From positions 123,926 through 187,925 of the forward strand of contig NZ_BAAAFC010000003.1 in NCBI RefSeq assembly GCF_039523335.1: a DNA stretch of 64,000 nt. The letters are read 5' to 3'. Position numbers and translations under genes: made by a program. Below, in pieces: positions 15,944-24,758 of this stretch; the stretch's first letter is position 1, and every line of letters starts with the position of its first letter. This stretch comes from Marinobacter szutsaonensis (GTDB lineage Bacteria > Pseudomonadota > Gammaproteobacteria > Pseudomonadales > Oleiphilaceae). The notes beneath the pieces are model-generated. The model saw only the letters and a program-made list of their open reading frames with translations, did not search any database and was not told the DNA's origin.

Positions 15944-17712
15944 CAGACAGCTCCTCCGAGGGGTTCATCGGGCCCCGGAAATTCATCTTCCGGCGAAAAC
16001 TCGCCTTCGGAGGTGGCCGCCACTCGGGCCACTTCTTCCAGGGTGGTCACACCCCGCAGGGCATAGTCCATGGCACACCGGCCCAACGGACGGTATAGGG
16101 GACTCTGGCGGGCCGCCTTGCTGAAGCCGGAAACATCCTGCTGGCGCAGGGTATCCAGCATGGGCTCGTTCATCTCGAGCATTTCATAGACACCGATCCG
16201 CCCCTTGTAGCCGGTGTTGCTGCATTGGTAGCAACCGCGGCCGTGGACAAATCCGGCTTCCCGGTCCAGGGGATCGAGATCGAAGGTTTCCAGCCACACC
16301 CGTTCCTGCTCGGTGGGCTCGTAAGGCGCGGAACAGTTCTCGCACACCCGGCGCACCAGGCGCTGGGCCACTACCCCGAGTAGGGAACTGGACACCAGGA
16401 ACGGCTCCGCACCCATGTCGATCAGGCGCATGGCGCTGCTGATGGAATCGTTGGTGTGCAGTGTGGACAAGACCAGGTGACCGGTCATGGCCGCGCGCAG
16501 GCCAATTTCCACGGTCTCCCGGTCCCGCATCTCGCCTACCAGCATGATGTCCGGGTCCTGGCGCAGGCCGGCCCGGAGTACATCGGCAAACTCGAGGCCG
16601 ATCCGGGGATGGACCTGTACCTGGGTAATTCTGGGTAGCCGGTATTCCACCGGATCTTCGGCGGTAATGATCTTCACTTCCGGGCGGTTGAGTTCGCTCA
16701 GGGCCCCGTACAGGGTGGTGGTCTTGCCGCTGCCGGTGGGGCCGGTCACCAGGATCATGCCGTGGGGCTTGCGAATCATCCGCCGGAAACGCTGGAGCAG
16801 TTCCTCCGGCATGCCAATGCTGTCGAGATCCAGCAGGCCCTGGCTCTGATCGAGCAGACGCATGACCACGGATTCACCGTACTGCACGGGCATGGTGGAG
16901 ATCCGGACGTCAATGCTCCGGCCCTTCACCCGCACGTTGAAACGGCCATCCTGGGGCAGGCGCTTCTCCGAGATATTCAGGCCTGCCATCAGCTTCAGGC
17001 GCAGGACAAGGGCGGCATTTACGCGCTTTTCTTTCATGACCTGCTCTTGCAGGACACCATCCACCCGCTGCCGGATCCGGACCACGGTCTCATCAGGCTC
17101 GATGTGAATGTCGGAACTGCGGGCCTGCACGGCATCCTCGAACAGGGTCTTGAGCAGTCGGACCACCGGTGCGTCTTCGCTCTCCGATTCCTCTGACATG
17201 CTGGCAAGGTCAAAGGCGTCGTCGGAAAGCTCATCCTCCAGCTCTTCGGCCAGGGAGGCGATCTCTTCGGTGCGGCGATAAACCAGGTCGAGCGTGGAAA
17301 GCAGTTCGCTCTCGCGCACCACGGCCTGTCGAATCGGCTGTTTCAGGACCCGGACCAATTCGTCGTAGGCAAAGATATCCAGGGGATCGGCCATACCCAC
17401 CAGCAGTTCGCCGCCCTGCTCGTCCAGCACCAGGGACCTGAAACGGCGGGCCATGGCTTCGGGCAGCCGGCGCACCAACTGCTCATTGAAGCGGAAGTGG
17501 CGTAGCTGGACGAACGGCAGGTTCAGCTGCCGTGACAGCATGTTGAGGATGGTGTCCTCATCCACATAGCCCAGGTCCACCAGGGTCTTGCCCAGCTTGC
17601 GGCCACTGTTTTTCTGTTCCCGCAGGGCGGTCTGCAGCTGCTCCTCGGTAATGACGTCGTTCTGCACCAGCAGGTCGCCAAGACGGAGCTTTTTCTTCGG
17701 TTCCGTAGCCAT
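15943..17712 (-). CDS. mshE: MSHA pilus assembly ATPase MshE (GspE/PilB family)
   Basis: 589 residues. The N-terminal MshEN region (about 9-62) has the tandem RLG..LV and KLG..LV motifs that bind c-di-GMP in the Vibrio homologue. The ATPase core has Walker A GPTGSGKT (324-331), the Asp box, Walker B GEMRDRET and a His box. A zinc-binding CxxC...CxxC pair (CENC and CYQC) lies near 460-505. It powers pilus extension at the inner-membrane face. One oddity is Asp19 where the first MshEN motif normally has Gly. It is followed by mshG with a 1-base overlap and preceded immediately by mshN. Confidence 0.95.
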   Translation of the reverse strand: MATEPKKKLRLGDLLVQNDVITEEQLQTALREQKNSGRKLGKTLVDLGYVDEDTILNMLSRQLNLPFVQLRHFRFNEQLVRRLPEAMARRFRSLVLDEQGGELLVGMADPLDIFAYDELVRVLKQPIRQAVVRESELLSTLDLVYRRTEEIASLAEELEDELSDDAFDLASMSEESESEDAPVVRLLKTLFEDAVQARSSDIHIEPDETVVRIRQRVDGVLQEQVMKEKRVNAALVLRLKLMAGLNISEKRLPQDGRFNVRVKGRSIDVRISTMPVQYGESVVMRLLDQSQGLLDLDSIGMPEELLQRFRRMIRKPHGMILVTGPTGSGKTTTLYGALSELNRPEVKIITAEDPVEYRLPRITQVQVHPRIGLEFADVLRAGLRQDPDIMLVGEMRDRETVEIGLRAAMTGHLVLSTLHTNDSISSAMRLIDMGAEPFLVSSSLLGVVAQRLVRRVCENCSAPYEPTEQERVWLETFDLDPLDREAGFVHGRGCYQCSNTGYKGRIGVYEMLEMNEPMLDTLRQQDVSGFSKAARQSPLYRPLGRCAMDYALRGVTTLEEVARVAATSEGEFSPEDEFPGPDEPLGGAV

Positions 17713-18843
17713 TCAGCCTGCCTGTAATTGCTTCAAACGTTCACGAACATACTCCGCCAGGGACTGCGACAGCCCCGGCAGTGCTGCGGCCTGGGTATAG
17801 GCCCGCTTGGCACTTGCACCCTTGCCCTGGGATTCCAGCGCTACACCAAGGCCTACCCACCAGGCGGCCCGGCTGTCATCGGTCGTCAGCAACGCGGTCC
17901 ATTGTTCAGCGGCCGCACCACTCTCTCCGGCCTGTTGCAGCAGGGTCGCCAGAGTTACCCGATATTCGATATTTCCTTCCAGGGGCGGTACCTGGCTGCG
18001 CAAGACGTTTACCGCACCATTGAGGTCACCGGTCGCCAGCAAGGCCCTGGCCCGGAGCAAGCGCAATTCGGGCACGTCCATGACCTCCGGTGCCGGCAGC
18101 CAGGCCAGGGCAATTTCCGGCTGCCCTTCCACCAGCAGGGCACGGGCCAGAGTTGCGCGACTTACCGGCGCCTGCTGTTCCGCCAGCAGGGCGCGCAACC
18201 TTTCGCCAGCTTCCCGGAAACGGCCTTGCCTGACCAGGGAGGCCAGCTTACGGCTCACCCGGCGATCAATACTCTCGGGGGTCTCGCGCACTTGTTTAAC
18301 CTGTGCGGGTTCGGTTTCGACCGGTTGCTCCCGGCTTTGCTCTGACTCAGCCGGTTCAGACTGAGCGTTCTGGGCGACCTGTTCTTCAGGGGCCGGCGCG
18401 GGCTCGGGCTTGGACTCTGGAGCAGGTTCTGGTTCATTTCGGGGCCCGGTTTCCGGCGCCTCTTCAGGCACTTTCACCAGCACCGGCTCCGGGTCTTTTA
18501 CCTGCACCGTCTCGGTGACTGGCGGCTCAGCCGGAACCTCCAAACCCGGTGCCTCAGGCTTCGGATCAACAGTGGGTTCCTTAGAGCTGTTTTCTGGTTG
18601 CTCCAAAACCGGCGGCAGTGAATCCGGTGCCCCTGCCTGTGCGGTTTCAGGAACTCCCTGATTGTCGGCAAGCAAGGCATAACCCGCCACGACAGACAGC
18701 ACAGCCACCAGCATCGCCAGCACCGGCACCAGCCGGCTTTTCCGGGCCGGCGCCGAGTAAGCCTGGCCAGTGTAGGCAGCAGGCGCCTCCGGCTTCTGCT
18801 GGCGTTGCTCCGCCGCCCGGAGCGCGTCGTTCAGCAGGCTCAT
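17713..18843 (-). CDS. mshN: MSHA biogenesis protein MshN, TPR protein
   Basis: 376 residues from the ATG at 18843, which overlaps the mshM stop (18840-18842) as ATGA. MSLLNDALRAAEQRQQ is the conserved cytoplasmic N-terminus, followed by one membrane helix (RLVPVLAMLVAVLSVVAGYALL, about 38-58), a long Pro/Glu-rich spacer (about 60-185) and a periplasmic TPR-like C-terminal domain with repeats such as AEQWTALLTTDDSRAAWWVGLG. The proline/glutamate spacer suggests a periplasm-spanning arm. Its probable role is linking the inner-membrane complex (MshM/MshE) to the secretin. Confidence 0.87.
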   Translation of the reverse strand: MSLLNDALRAAEQRQQKPEAPAAYTGQAYSAPARKSRLVPVLAMLVAVLSVVAGYALLADNQGVPETAQAGAPDSLPPVLEQPENSSKEPTVDPKPEAPGLEVPAEPPVTETVQVKDPEPVLVKVPEEAPETGPRNEPEPAPESKPEPAPAPEEQVAQNAQSEPAESEQSREQPVETEPAQVKQVRETPESIDRRVSRKLASLVRQGRFREAGERLRALLAEQQAPVSRATLARALLVEGQPEIALAWLPAPEVMDVPELRLLRARALLATGDLNGAVNVLRSQVPPLEGNIEYRVTLATLLQQAGESGAAAEQWTALLTTDDSRAAWWVGLGVALESQGKGASAKRAYTQAAALPGLSQSLAEYVRERLKQLQAG

Positions 18844-19679
18844 AACCACCTCGCTAGCAGGCCGGGCTGCCTGGCGCTTTCGGTATCCCGGATGGCGCTG
18901 AGCACATGGGCGCGGCTCACCTGTCGGGCGCCCTGCCCCCACGCCGCCAACATGGCCTTGTGGGCCAGGATGTTCACCAGTCTGGGAACCCCGCCGGAAG
19001 CGCGGGTAATGAGTTTCAAGGCCCCGGGAGCGAACAGGTCGCCGCCGTTATAACCGGCCTGGGCCAGCCGGTGGCGCAGGTAGTGGCTGACAGATTGCCG
19101 GTCGAGGGCGTTCAGCTGATACTGAAAGGTAATGCGCTGGCGCAACTGACGAAGGCTCTCCTTGCCGAGCAGCGCATCCAGTTCCGGCTGACCGAACAGC
19201 ACTACCTGCAACAGCTTGGTACTTTCTGTTTCCAGGTTGGTGAGCAGCCGCAGCGCCTCAATGGTGGCCTCTGGCATCGCCTGGGCCTCATCAATCACCA
19301 GCACCACCGGTTGCCCGGCCATGGCCAGTTCGATCAGCCGCTCATTCAGGGCCTTGAGTACCTGATGGGTGTTGGCACAGCGGCTCACATCCACACCCAA
19401 CTCCTCCGCCACCGCCTCGTAGAGGGTTTCTGGCGGCAAGTGGGGATTCGGGATGTAAGCCGTGCTGGCTTTCCTGTCCAGGTTGTTCAGCAGCAAGCGG
19501 CACAACAGGGTCTTGCCGGTTCCCACTTCACCGGTAATCTTGATAAACCCTTCCCGCTCTTTCAGCGCCACGAGCAGCAGTTCCAGCGCATCGGCATGGC
19601 TGGGCGCCCGCAGGAAGTAGCGGGTGTTGGGCGTCAATGCGAACGGTGCTTCCTGCAGTCCGAAATGGGTCTCGTACAT
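18840..19679 (-). CDS. mshM: MSHA biogenesis protein MshM, ExeA/GspA-like AAA ATPase
   Basis: 279 residues from the ATG at 19679; the upstream in-frame extension to 19775 lies inside mshL and is rejected. MYETHFGLQEAPFALTPNTR is the conserved ExeA/MshM N-terminus. Walker A GEVGTGKT is at 50-57 and Walker B VVLVIDEAQ at about 125-133, with a sensor/arginine region (RITFQYQLNALD) later. In ExeA the ATPase drives secretin assembly with its partner ExeB; MshM probably does the same with MshN. It starts one base after the mshL stop. Confidence 0.9.
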   Translation of the reverse strand: MYETHFGLQEAPFALTPNTRYFLRAPSHADALELLLVALKEREGFIKITGEVGTGKTLLCRLLLNNLDRKASTAYIPNPHLPPETLYEAVAEELGVDVSRCANTHQVLKALNERLIELAMAGQPVVLVIDEAQAMPEATIEALRLLTNLETESTKLLQVVLFGQPELDALLGKESLRQLRQRITFQYQLNALDRQSVSHYLRHRLAQAGYNGGDLFAPGALKLITRASGGVPRLVNILAHKAMLAAWGQGARQVSRAHVLSAIRDTESARQPGLLARWL

Positions 19680-19680
19680 A

Positions 19681-21402
19681 TCAGCGAGGTGCTTTCTCCG
19701 GCTCCGGAGTGACTGAGCGCGAGGACTGCAGCAGTTCCCGCAATACTTCCATACGCTCACGGCTCGCGGAAACATCCGCGTTCATGGTCGACGTCTGGGC
19801 CACCACCGGGCGCAGCAGGATCACCAGCTCGCTCTTGCGGGACTCGAACCGGCGTTGCTTGAACAGCTCACCGACCAGGGGAATTTCACTGAAGAAAGGC
19901 ACCGAGGAATTGGTGTCCTCACTGGTATTCTGGATCAGGCCACCGATCACCACGATCTGGCCACTTTCGGCCCGGACCACGCTGTCAGTCTCCCGGACCT
20001 TGCTGGCCGCCAGCGGCAGAGTCACATCTCGCTCACCGATAGTGATTATTTTTTCCTGGTCATTCACTTCGCTCACGGACGGATGCACGTGCAGGGTGAT
20101 GTTTCCGTCCTCGCCAATCTGAGGCGTTACATCCAGGGAGATGCCGGAGAAGAACGGCGTCAGCTCCACGGAGGTGGAAGTGCTGTCCGAACCGGTGACG
20201 GCAGAATTCTCGTCATCGAAGTCGATGTCGGTCACAAAGAATTCGTCGGTGCCTACCTTGATCACCGCCTTCTGGTTGTTCACCGTGGAAATCCGCGGGC
20301 TGGAGAGAATTTGCACGTTACCCTGGGTACCCAGCAGTTCGATCAGCGCGGTAAAACTGCCTTCCCGGAACGTGGCGGAAAACAGGCCGCCGATGTCAGC
20401 TGTTTGAATGGCCTGTCCCGCCAGGCTCTGGGCGGTGAAATCCGCTGGCAATCCGTCTGCAGCCGTTACCGAGGAGGCGCGCTGGAGATCGGACCAGTTG
20501 ATGCCCTGCTGGTAACCTTCGTTAAGTGCCACCTCCAGAATCTTGGCCTCCAGCACAACCTGCCGCTGCATAATCAGCTCGGTCCGGCGCAGGTAATCTT
20601 CCACCAGCCGCAGCTGTTCGGAACCACCCCGCACCATGATCAGGCCCGGGCCCGGGTTCACGATCACCTGGCCACCCTCACTGGTACTGACGATCATCTC
20701 AACGGAGGTACGCAGATCCTGCCAGAAATCGGATTCGGTCTCGGTGGAGATCGCGGTGCCGATCAGGCTCCGGGTCTCGCCGTTGTCGGTATCGCCATTG
20801 CTGGCGTTGCTGCGGGAACTCGTTACCTGGCCGGAGCTCACGCGGGTTTCGGAACCACCCTTGCGCTTGAAATGCAGATAATCGATGGGAAAGATCCGGG
20901 TCTGGATGCGATCGGCGTTGACCTGGTACAAGCGGCCCTTGCGCTGGATATCCAGGCCATACAGATCGGCAACAATGTCCATGACCTCAGGAACGGTGAC
21001 ATCCCGAAGACGAAGGTCGAAAGCGGTCGTGACTTCCGGATGCACCACAACGTTGAACCGGGTGCCGGTCACCAGGGACTGGAAGAAGCTGTCCGCCGCC
21101 ACGCCCCGGGCATTGACGTCAAAGCGCTCCTCCAGATCATTGTCCGCAGCAAGGGGCGGCAGCAGCTGGGCGCTGATATCGGCAGGCATGGCAGACGTCG
21201 CAGGTTCGGGAGAGCCATTCCCACCCTGTTGTTCCGCTTCGACCTGTTCGAGGGTTCGCACGATATCGTCCGCCGCGTCTGTGGATGTCGCCGCCCCCGT
21301 GCGCATCAGCGGGTTGTTGCTGCAGGCGGTCAGTACCATCCCGGCAGCAATGATCAAGGCCAGCTTCTTGAATGAATTCATGGTTGCCTGAATTTCTGTC
21401 AT
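19681..21402 (-). CDS. mshL: MSHA secretin MshL
   Basis: 573 residues (552 after the lipobox). The lipoprotein signal has lipobox LTAC. The STN/N0 domain (about 85-145) precedes an N1-like domain and the secretin beta-barrel domain (about 290-545) with VQILSSPRISTVNNQKAVIKVG and the terminal VIGGLIQNTSEDT...VPFFSEIPLVGELFK signature. It forms the outer-membrane pore for the pilus. The ATG at 21402 overlaps the mshK stop; a second ATG (MNSFKK, 21381) seven codons later is also plausible. Confidence 0.95.
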   Translation of the reverse strand: MTEIQATMNSFKKLALIIAAGMVLTACSNNPLMRTGAATSTDAADDIVRTLEQVEAEQQGGNGSPEPATSAMPADISAQLLPPLAADNDLEERFDVNARGVAADSFFQSLVTGTRFNVVVHPEVTTAFDLRLRDVTVPEVMDIVADLYGLDIQRKGRLYQVNADRIQTRIFPIDYLHFKRKGGSETRVSSGQVTSSRSNASNGDTDNGETRSLIGTAISTETESDFWQDLRTSVEMIVSTSEGGQVIVNPGPGLIMVRGGSEQLRLVEDYLRRTELIMQRQVVLEAKILEVALNEGYQQGINWSDLQRASSVTAADGLPADFTAQSLAGQAIQTADIGGLFSATFREGSFTALIELLGTQGNVQILSSPRISTVNNQKAVIKVGTDEFFVTDIDFDDENSAVTGSDSTSTSVELTPFFSGISLDVTPQIGEDGNITLHVHPSVSEVNDQEKIITIGERDVTLPLAASKVRETDSVVRAESGQIVVIGGLIQNTSEDTNSSVPFFSEIPLVGELFKQRRFESRKSELVILLRPVVAQTSTMNADVSASRERMEVLRELLQSSRSVTPEPEKAPR

Positions 21403-21722
21403 TGGGTTCCCCGCACTTGCGGAAGCTTGTCCAGGTAAAGGACCCGAGGATTGCCCCGATCCAGCACCTCGACCCGGTCCTGATGAATTTTTCTGACGCG
21501 GATACCATTGGCACCCTGGCCCTCCCGGAGCGCTTCGCCTTCAATCACCGCCACCTTGCGATCCCGGCCATAGACGATCGAGTCCAGGGACAGGGACCTT
21601 GCCGGCTGGCTCCGGATCGCCGGAGCTTCAGTACCGGGCGGTTTGGTAGGATCCTGCAGGGCCGCGACCGGCATGCTGGCGAGCAAAGCGATAATGGCGA
21701 TTAATGATCCGGCGAATCTCAT
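21399..21722 (-). CDS. mshK: MSHA biogenesis protein MshK (PilP-like)
   Basis: 107 residues. The N-terminal signal is MRFAGSLIAIIALLASMPVAALQ. A short periplasmic domain follows: DPTKPPGTE, then LSLDSIVYGRDRKVAVIEGEALREGQ and VEVLDRGNPRVLYLDKLP, resembling the GspC/PilP homology region. It is inferred to be the periplasmic link between the MshI/J inner-membrane complex and the secretin. It overlaps mshL by 4 nt (ATGA) and lies one base from mshJ. Confidence 0.85.
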   Translation of the reverse strand: MRFAGSLIAIIALLASMPVAALQDPTKPPGTEAPAIRSQPARSLSLDSIVYGRDRKVAVIEGEALREGQGANGIRVRKIHQDRVEVLDRGNPRVLYLDKLPQVRGTQ

Positions 21723-21723
21723 G

Positions 21724-22419
21724 TCATACCCCTAGCCAGGCCTTTTCCAGGCTCAGCGTGCGCACCTCGATCACGGCTTCTCCGGCCGGCCAGGACGTGG
21801 CGTCGTAACTCAGCCGCACCCATCCGAGCCGGTCATCCATCGCCTCAAGACGCTCCAGGTACGCGAGTACATCCAGGTAGCCGCCCTGAACCCGAAGCTC
21901 CACGGAGTGCGCGAACAACAGCGGCTCTGGCTGCTTACCACCAGCCTCACCAGTTCCGGAGCCGCTTGTTCCGGAGTCCGCGTACACCGGCTCCGGTGTT
22001 TTCAATTCCAGTGTCTGCAGAGTCAGGTTGTCCTGCGCCGCCAGAATTTCCCGCAACAACGCTACCATCGCCCTTGGCGCGATCAGTTGGCCTGCGGTCT
22101 CGGCCACCTGCTGATCAAGCTGGTCCAGACGACTCTGCCGCTGCTCCAGGCGTTGACGCAGCTCCGCAGAAGGGTCTTGGGCCAGTATCTGTTCCAGCTC
22201 CTGTTGCCGGGCAAGCAGATCCGTCTGGCGGGTTTCCGCCAATACCCGACGGCTTTCCAGATTCCGGATCTCCTGGCTGACCGGGGCCAGCGCGAGCTCC
22301 CATCCGGCGAAGAGCACGACCACCAGCCCGGTGACCAGCAACAGCACCCGCTCCCTGGCGGGGCGATCATTGAACCAATCTCCGAGCCTTGCCAGACCAC
22401 TCTGTCGAGCGTCGCTCAT
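21724..22419 (-). CDS. mshJ: MSHA biogenesis protein MshJ (PilO/GspM-like)
   Basis: 231 residues. A short cytoplasmic tail is followed by one membrane helix (RVLLLVTGLVVVLFAGWELAL, about 23-43), a coiled coil (about 48-110, rich in Gln, Glu and Leu) and a ferredoxin-like periplasmic domain (VELRVQGGYLDVLAYLERLEAMDDRLGWVRLSYD). This is the PilO/GspM architecture. It pairs with the PilN-like protein upstream, whose stop overlaps its ATG. Confidence 0.88.
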   Translation of the reverse strand: MSDARQSGLARLGDWFNDRPARERVLLLVTGLVVVLFAGWELALAPVSQEIRNLESRRVLAETRQTDLLARQQELEQILAQDPSAELRQRLEQRQSRLDQLDQQVAETAGQLIAPRAMVALLREILAAQDNLTLQTLELKTPEPVYADSGTSGSGTGEAGGKQPEPLLFAHSVELRVQGGYLDVLAYLERLEAMDDRLGWVRLSYDATSWPAGEAVIEVRTLSLEKAWLGV

Positions 22420-23024
22420 GACTCCTCCCCGGCACCAGGCTCACTGGCCACAAAGAATTCCACCCAGTTACCTTCATCCGGGCGATCAAGGCGGAACACT
22501 CCGAACGTCCTGCCGGTGAAAGCCGGCGCCTGCCCCAACTGTTCCAGGTACAGTGGCACCTGCGCCGAGGTACGGGTCCGGCCCTCGATCTGAATTCGCT
22601 GGGGCTGGGCCTCCAGGACTATGCCGGTAAGCCAGACATTCTCCGGAATCTGCCGGGCCAGGGCCGCCATCTGCGGGGAAAAACCTTGCCCCGGGCTGAC
22701 CACCAACCCTTCCACGCGCTCCAGAAGGCGTTGGCGCCTGGCCAGGGTCTCACTGATACGCTGCAATGCCGCCTCCAGCTCGGGATCCGGCTGGCGACGC
22801 TCGACCGCCTCGGACAGGCTGGCCACCGCCTCATCCAAATGGACATTCTGTTGCTCCATCCCGGTGACCTCTCGCGCCAAGTGCCGCTGCTCGTGACTGA
22901 GCCAGGCGGCATAGCCGGCAATAACCAGTATCAGCACAACGGTAATAGCGAGTGCCCTGGCCGCAGACAACCGCTGTTGCCGTGGACGCAGTTCACTGGT
23001 GTAAAGGTTGACCTGCTGAATCAT
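22416..23024 (-). CDS. mshI2: MSHA biogenesis protein MshI2 (PilN-like)
   Basis: 202 residues from the ATG at 23024 (MIQQVNLYTSELRPRQQRLS); a longer frame to 23114 lies inside mshI. MIQQVNLY matches the conserved PilN N-terminus that docks to PilM. A membrane helix (ARALAITVVLILVIAGYAAWL), a coiled coil (about 50-100) and a PilN periplasmic domain (NVWLTGIVLEAQPQRIQIEGRTRT) follow. It completes a PilM-N-O-P-like alignment complex with MshI, MshJ and MshK. It overlaps mshI by 4 nt. Confidence 0.87.
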   Translation of the reverse strand: MIQQVNLYTSELRPRQQRLSAARALAITVVLILVIAGYAAWLSHEQRHLAREVTGMEQQNVHLDEAVASLSEAVERRQPDPELEAALQRISETLARRQRLLERVEGLVVSPGQGFSPQMAALARQIPENVWLTGIVLEAQPQRIQIEGRTRTSAQVPLYLEQLGQAPAFTGRTFGVFRLDRPDEGNWVEFFVASEPGAGEES

Positions 23025-23953
23025 TTGCCTGTCTCCCCGACCAGCGGTAAGCCGGCACTCCAGGCCGGCAGGCAGCGACTGTCGACGGCACTTTCCAGCC
23101 CGAGGGCAGCCCAATCCAGGTTGCTGACGCCGGCAGCCAGGTAGGAGGACAGCATCGATGCCAGGGGCAGATCGCGGTCCTTCGCAACCAGGTGGATATG
23201 GGCTGGGGGCACCTGACCCATCTGGCTTTCGTAGTAATCCAGGGAACGTTGCATTTCGAGGGCCAGCGCCTGTACCACGCTTTCCTGCCGGGCCGCATCA
23301 CGCAGCCCTGAGGCAGACACATCAAGGCGCCGGGAAAGGTAGAGGGTGTGCCCCCGGCAAATGATCATCTGGCCGTAATTTTGGCGAAGGTGAACCAGAG
23401 CGGCGCCTTTGCTGTCCGGATCGAGCCTCGCTGCCAGGTTACGCAGGGCCAGCTCGGCAATATCAATACGACCCGGCTTGAGGCCGGATTGCTGTACCAG
23501 TGCAACCAGTTCCTTGAGGAGAGATTTACGGGCCGCAACCACATTCACCAGCTCGCCACGGCCACGGGCGGCATCAGCGGGAAACGGAAACACGTCGGAA
23601 ATAGCATCGGTGGGACTGAATTCCAGCAGATCCCGGAGCTTCCACTTGAGGGCATCGGCAAGCTCGGCGTCGTCGAGACCCGCCGGGCGTTCCATCTGGA
23701 ATACCTGGTACTGCTCCATAGGCAAGACCAGGTCTGCGAGCCCGCCGCTCCAGCCCAGTTCACCCACGAGGGAACCGAGCACCTCGGCTCTCCGGGCCGG
23801 CGGGCATTCAACAAACCCGAACTGCTGTGCCGGGGAGGCAGGCGCCACCGACCAGGCGATACCATCCGGACGTACCTCCAGGGCTACACGCACGGGTGAT
23901 CCGCCAGGTCTCAAGAATCCGGTGATCTTGTTGAAAATTGGGTTTTGAAACAT
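23021..23953 (-). CDS. mshI: MSHA biogenesis protein MshI (PilM-like, actin fold)
   Basis: 310 residues, no signal peptide or membrane helix. The N-terminal region VRVALEVRPDGIAWSVA and later segments (ALVHLRQNYGQMIICRGHTLYLSRRLD) fit the PilM/FtsA-like actin fold, though the nucleotide-binding loops are degenerate. It is the first gene of the MSHA operon here. In Vibrio an mshH (csrD) gene precedes mshI; none is present between mshI and ssb in this window. Confidence 0.88.
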   Translation of the reverse strand: MFQNPIFNKITGFLRPGGSPVRVALEVRPDGIAWSVAPASPAQQFGFVECPPARRAEVLGSLVGELGWSGGLADLVLPMEQYQVFQMERPAGLDDAELADALKWKLRDLLEFSPTDAISDVFPFPADAARGRGELVNVVAARKSLLKELVALVQQSGLKPGRIDIAELALRNLAARLDPDSKGAALVHLRQNYGQMIICRGHTLYLSRRLDVSASGLRDAARQESVVQALALEMQRSLDYYESQMGQVPPAHIHLVAKDRDLPLASMLSSYLAAGVSNLDWAALGLESAVDSRCLPAWSAGLPLVGETGK

Positions 23954-24003
23954 GAGCCAACGCTGGAAGCGGGGCCACTCGCAAGGCCCGTATTATCATT
24001 ATG

Positions 24004-24020
24004 GGTCTGAGAAACAGACC
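24004..24020. promoter_or_regulatory. Inverted repeat in the mshI upstream region
   Basis: GGTCTG and CAGACC form a perfect 6-nt inverted repeat around AGAAA, 51-67 bp upstream of the mshI ATG. On the - strand a GATAAT-like -10 lies between it and mshI. It may be an operator for the MSHA operon. The rest of the 220-bp mshI-ssb gap holds only the ssb terminator. Confidence 0.3.
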
Positions 24021-24111
24021 AAACTCTAATTGACCCGGAATGATAGGTTAAAAAGCGAGCGCAGCTCCATGTTTTTTTGAACCATTTCACGTTCTTTTGC
24101 ACTGAAGTAAC

Positions 24112-24148
24112 AAAAAGCCCCGGAAGCGCTTGCTATCCGGGGCTTTTT
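24112..24148 (-). terminator. Rho-independent terminator of ssb
   Basis: AAAAAGCCCCGG and CCGGGGCTTTTT form a long perfect stem separated by a short loop. T-runs on both strands mean it can work in both directions. It lies just after the ssb stop and before the mshI upstream region. Confidence 0.9.
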
Positions 24149-24173
24149 CTGAACAACCGATCCGATTCAGAAA

Positions 24174-24701
24174 TCAGAAGGGAATGTCGTCATCAAAATC
24201 GTCAACCGGCTCAGGCATGCTGCCCTGGGACGGCTGACTGTAACCACCTGACTGCTGGCCCTGGGCCGGTGCATTCTGCTGGCCAGCCGGCGCGTTGTAG
24301 TTTGACTGCTGCGGGCGGCCCGCCGGGGCGCCCTGGCTCATACCACCTTCGCCACCACGGCTGTCCAGCATCTGCATCTGGCCGTTGATGTCGACCACCA
24401 CTTCGGTGGTGTAACGGTCCTGTCCATCCTGCCCCTGCCATTTGCGGGTCTGCAGCTTGCCCTCGATGTAGACCTTTGAGCCCTTGCGCAGATACTGCCC
24501 GGCCACTTCAGCCACCTTGCCGAACAGCACGATACGGTGCCACTCGGTTTTCGGCACCAGCTGACCGGTCTGACGATCCTTGTAGCTCTCATCGGTTGCC
24601 AGGTTCAGGTTCACCACGGCATTGCCGTTCGGGGTATAGCGGGTCTCCGGGTCCTGGCCCAGATTGCCGATAAGAATGACCTTGTTTACGCCTCGTGCCA
24701 T
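24174..24701 (-). CDS. ssb: Single-stranded DNA-binding protein
   Basis: 175 residues, similar to E. coli SSB (178). The OB fold (about 1-112) includes [56 protein letters not shown] disordered Gly/Gln/Pro-rich linker (about 115-163) leads to the acidic tip DDFDDDIPF that recruits repair and replication partners. ATG 24701 gives 6-nt spacing to AGGAG; the ATG one codon earlier is too close. It follows the yajR-like gene in the same direction, and ssb is the conserved left border of MSHA loci in Vibrio and Shewanella. Confidence 0.97.
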   Translation of the reverse strand: MARGVNKVILIGNLGQDPETRYTPNGNAVVNLNLATDESYKDRQTGQLVPKTEWHRIVLFGKVAEVAGQYLRKGSKVYIEGKLQTRKWQGQDGQDRYTTEVVVDINGQMQMLDSRGGEGGMSQGAPAGRPQQSNYNAPAGQQNAPAQGQQSGGYSQPSQGSMPEPVDDFDDDIPF

Positions 24702-24758
24702 CATCAACTCCTGAATGTATTTTCAAGGGAAGCCGCACTCCCTGCGACCTTCCGGATT

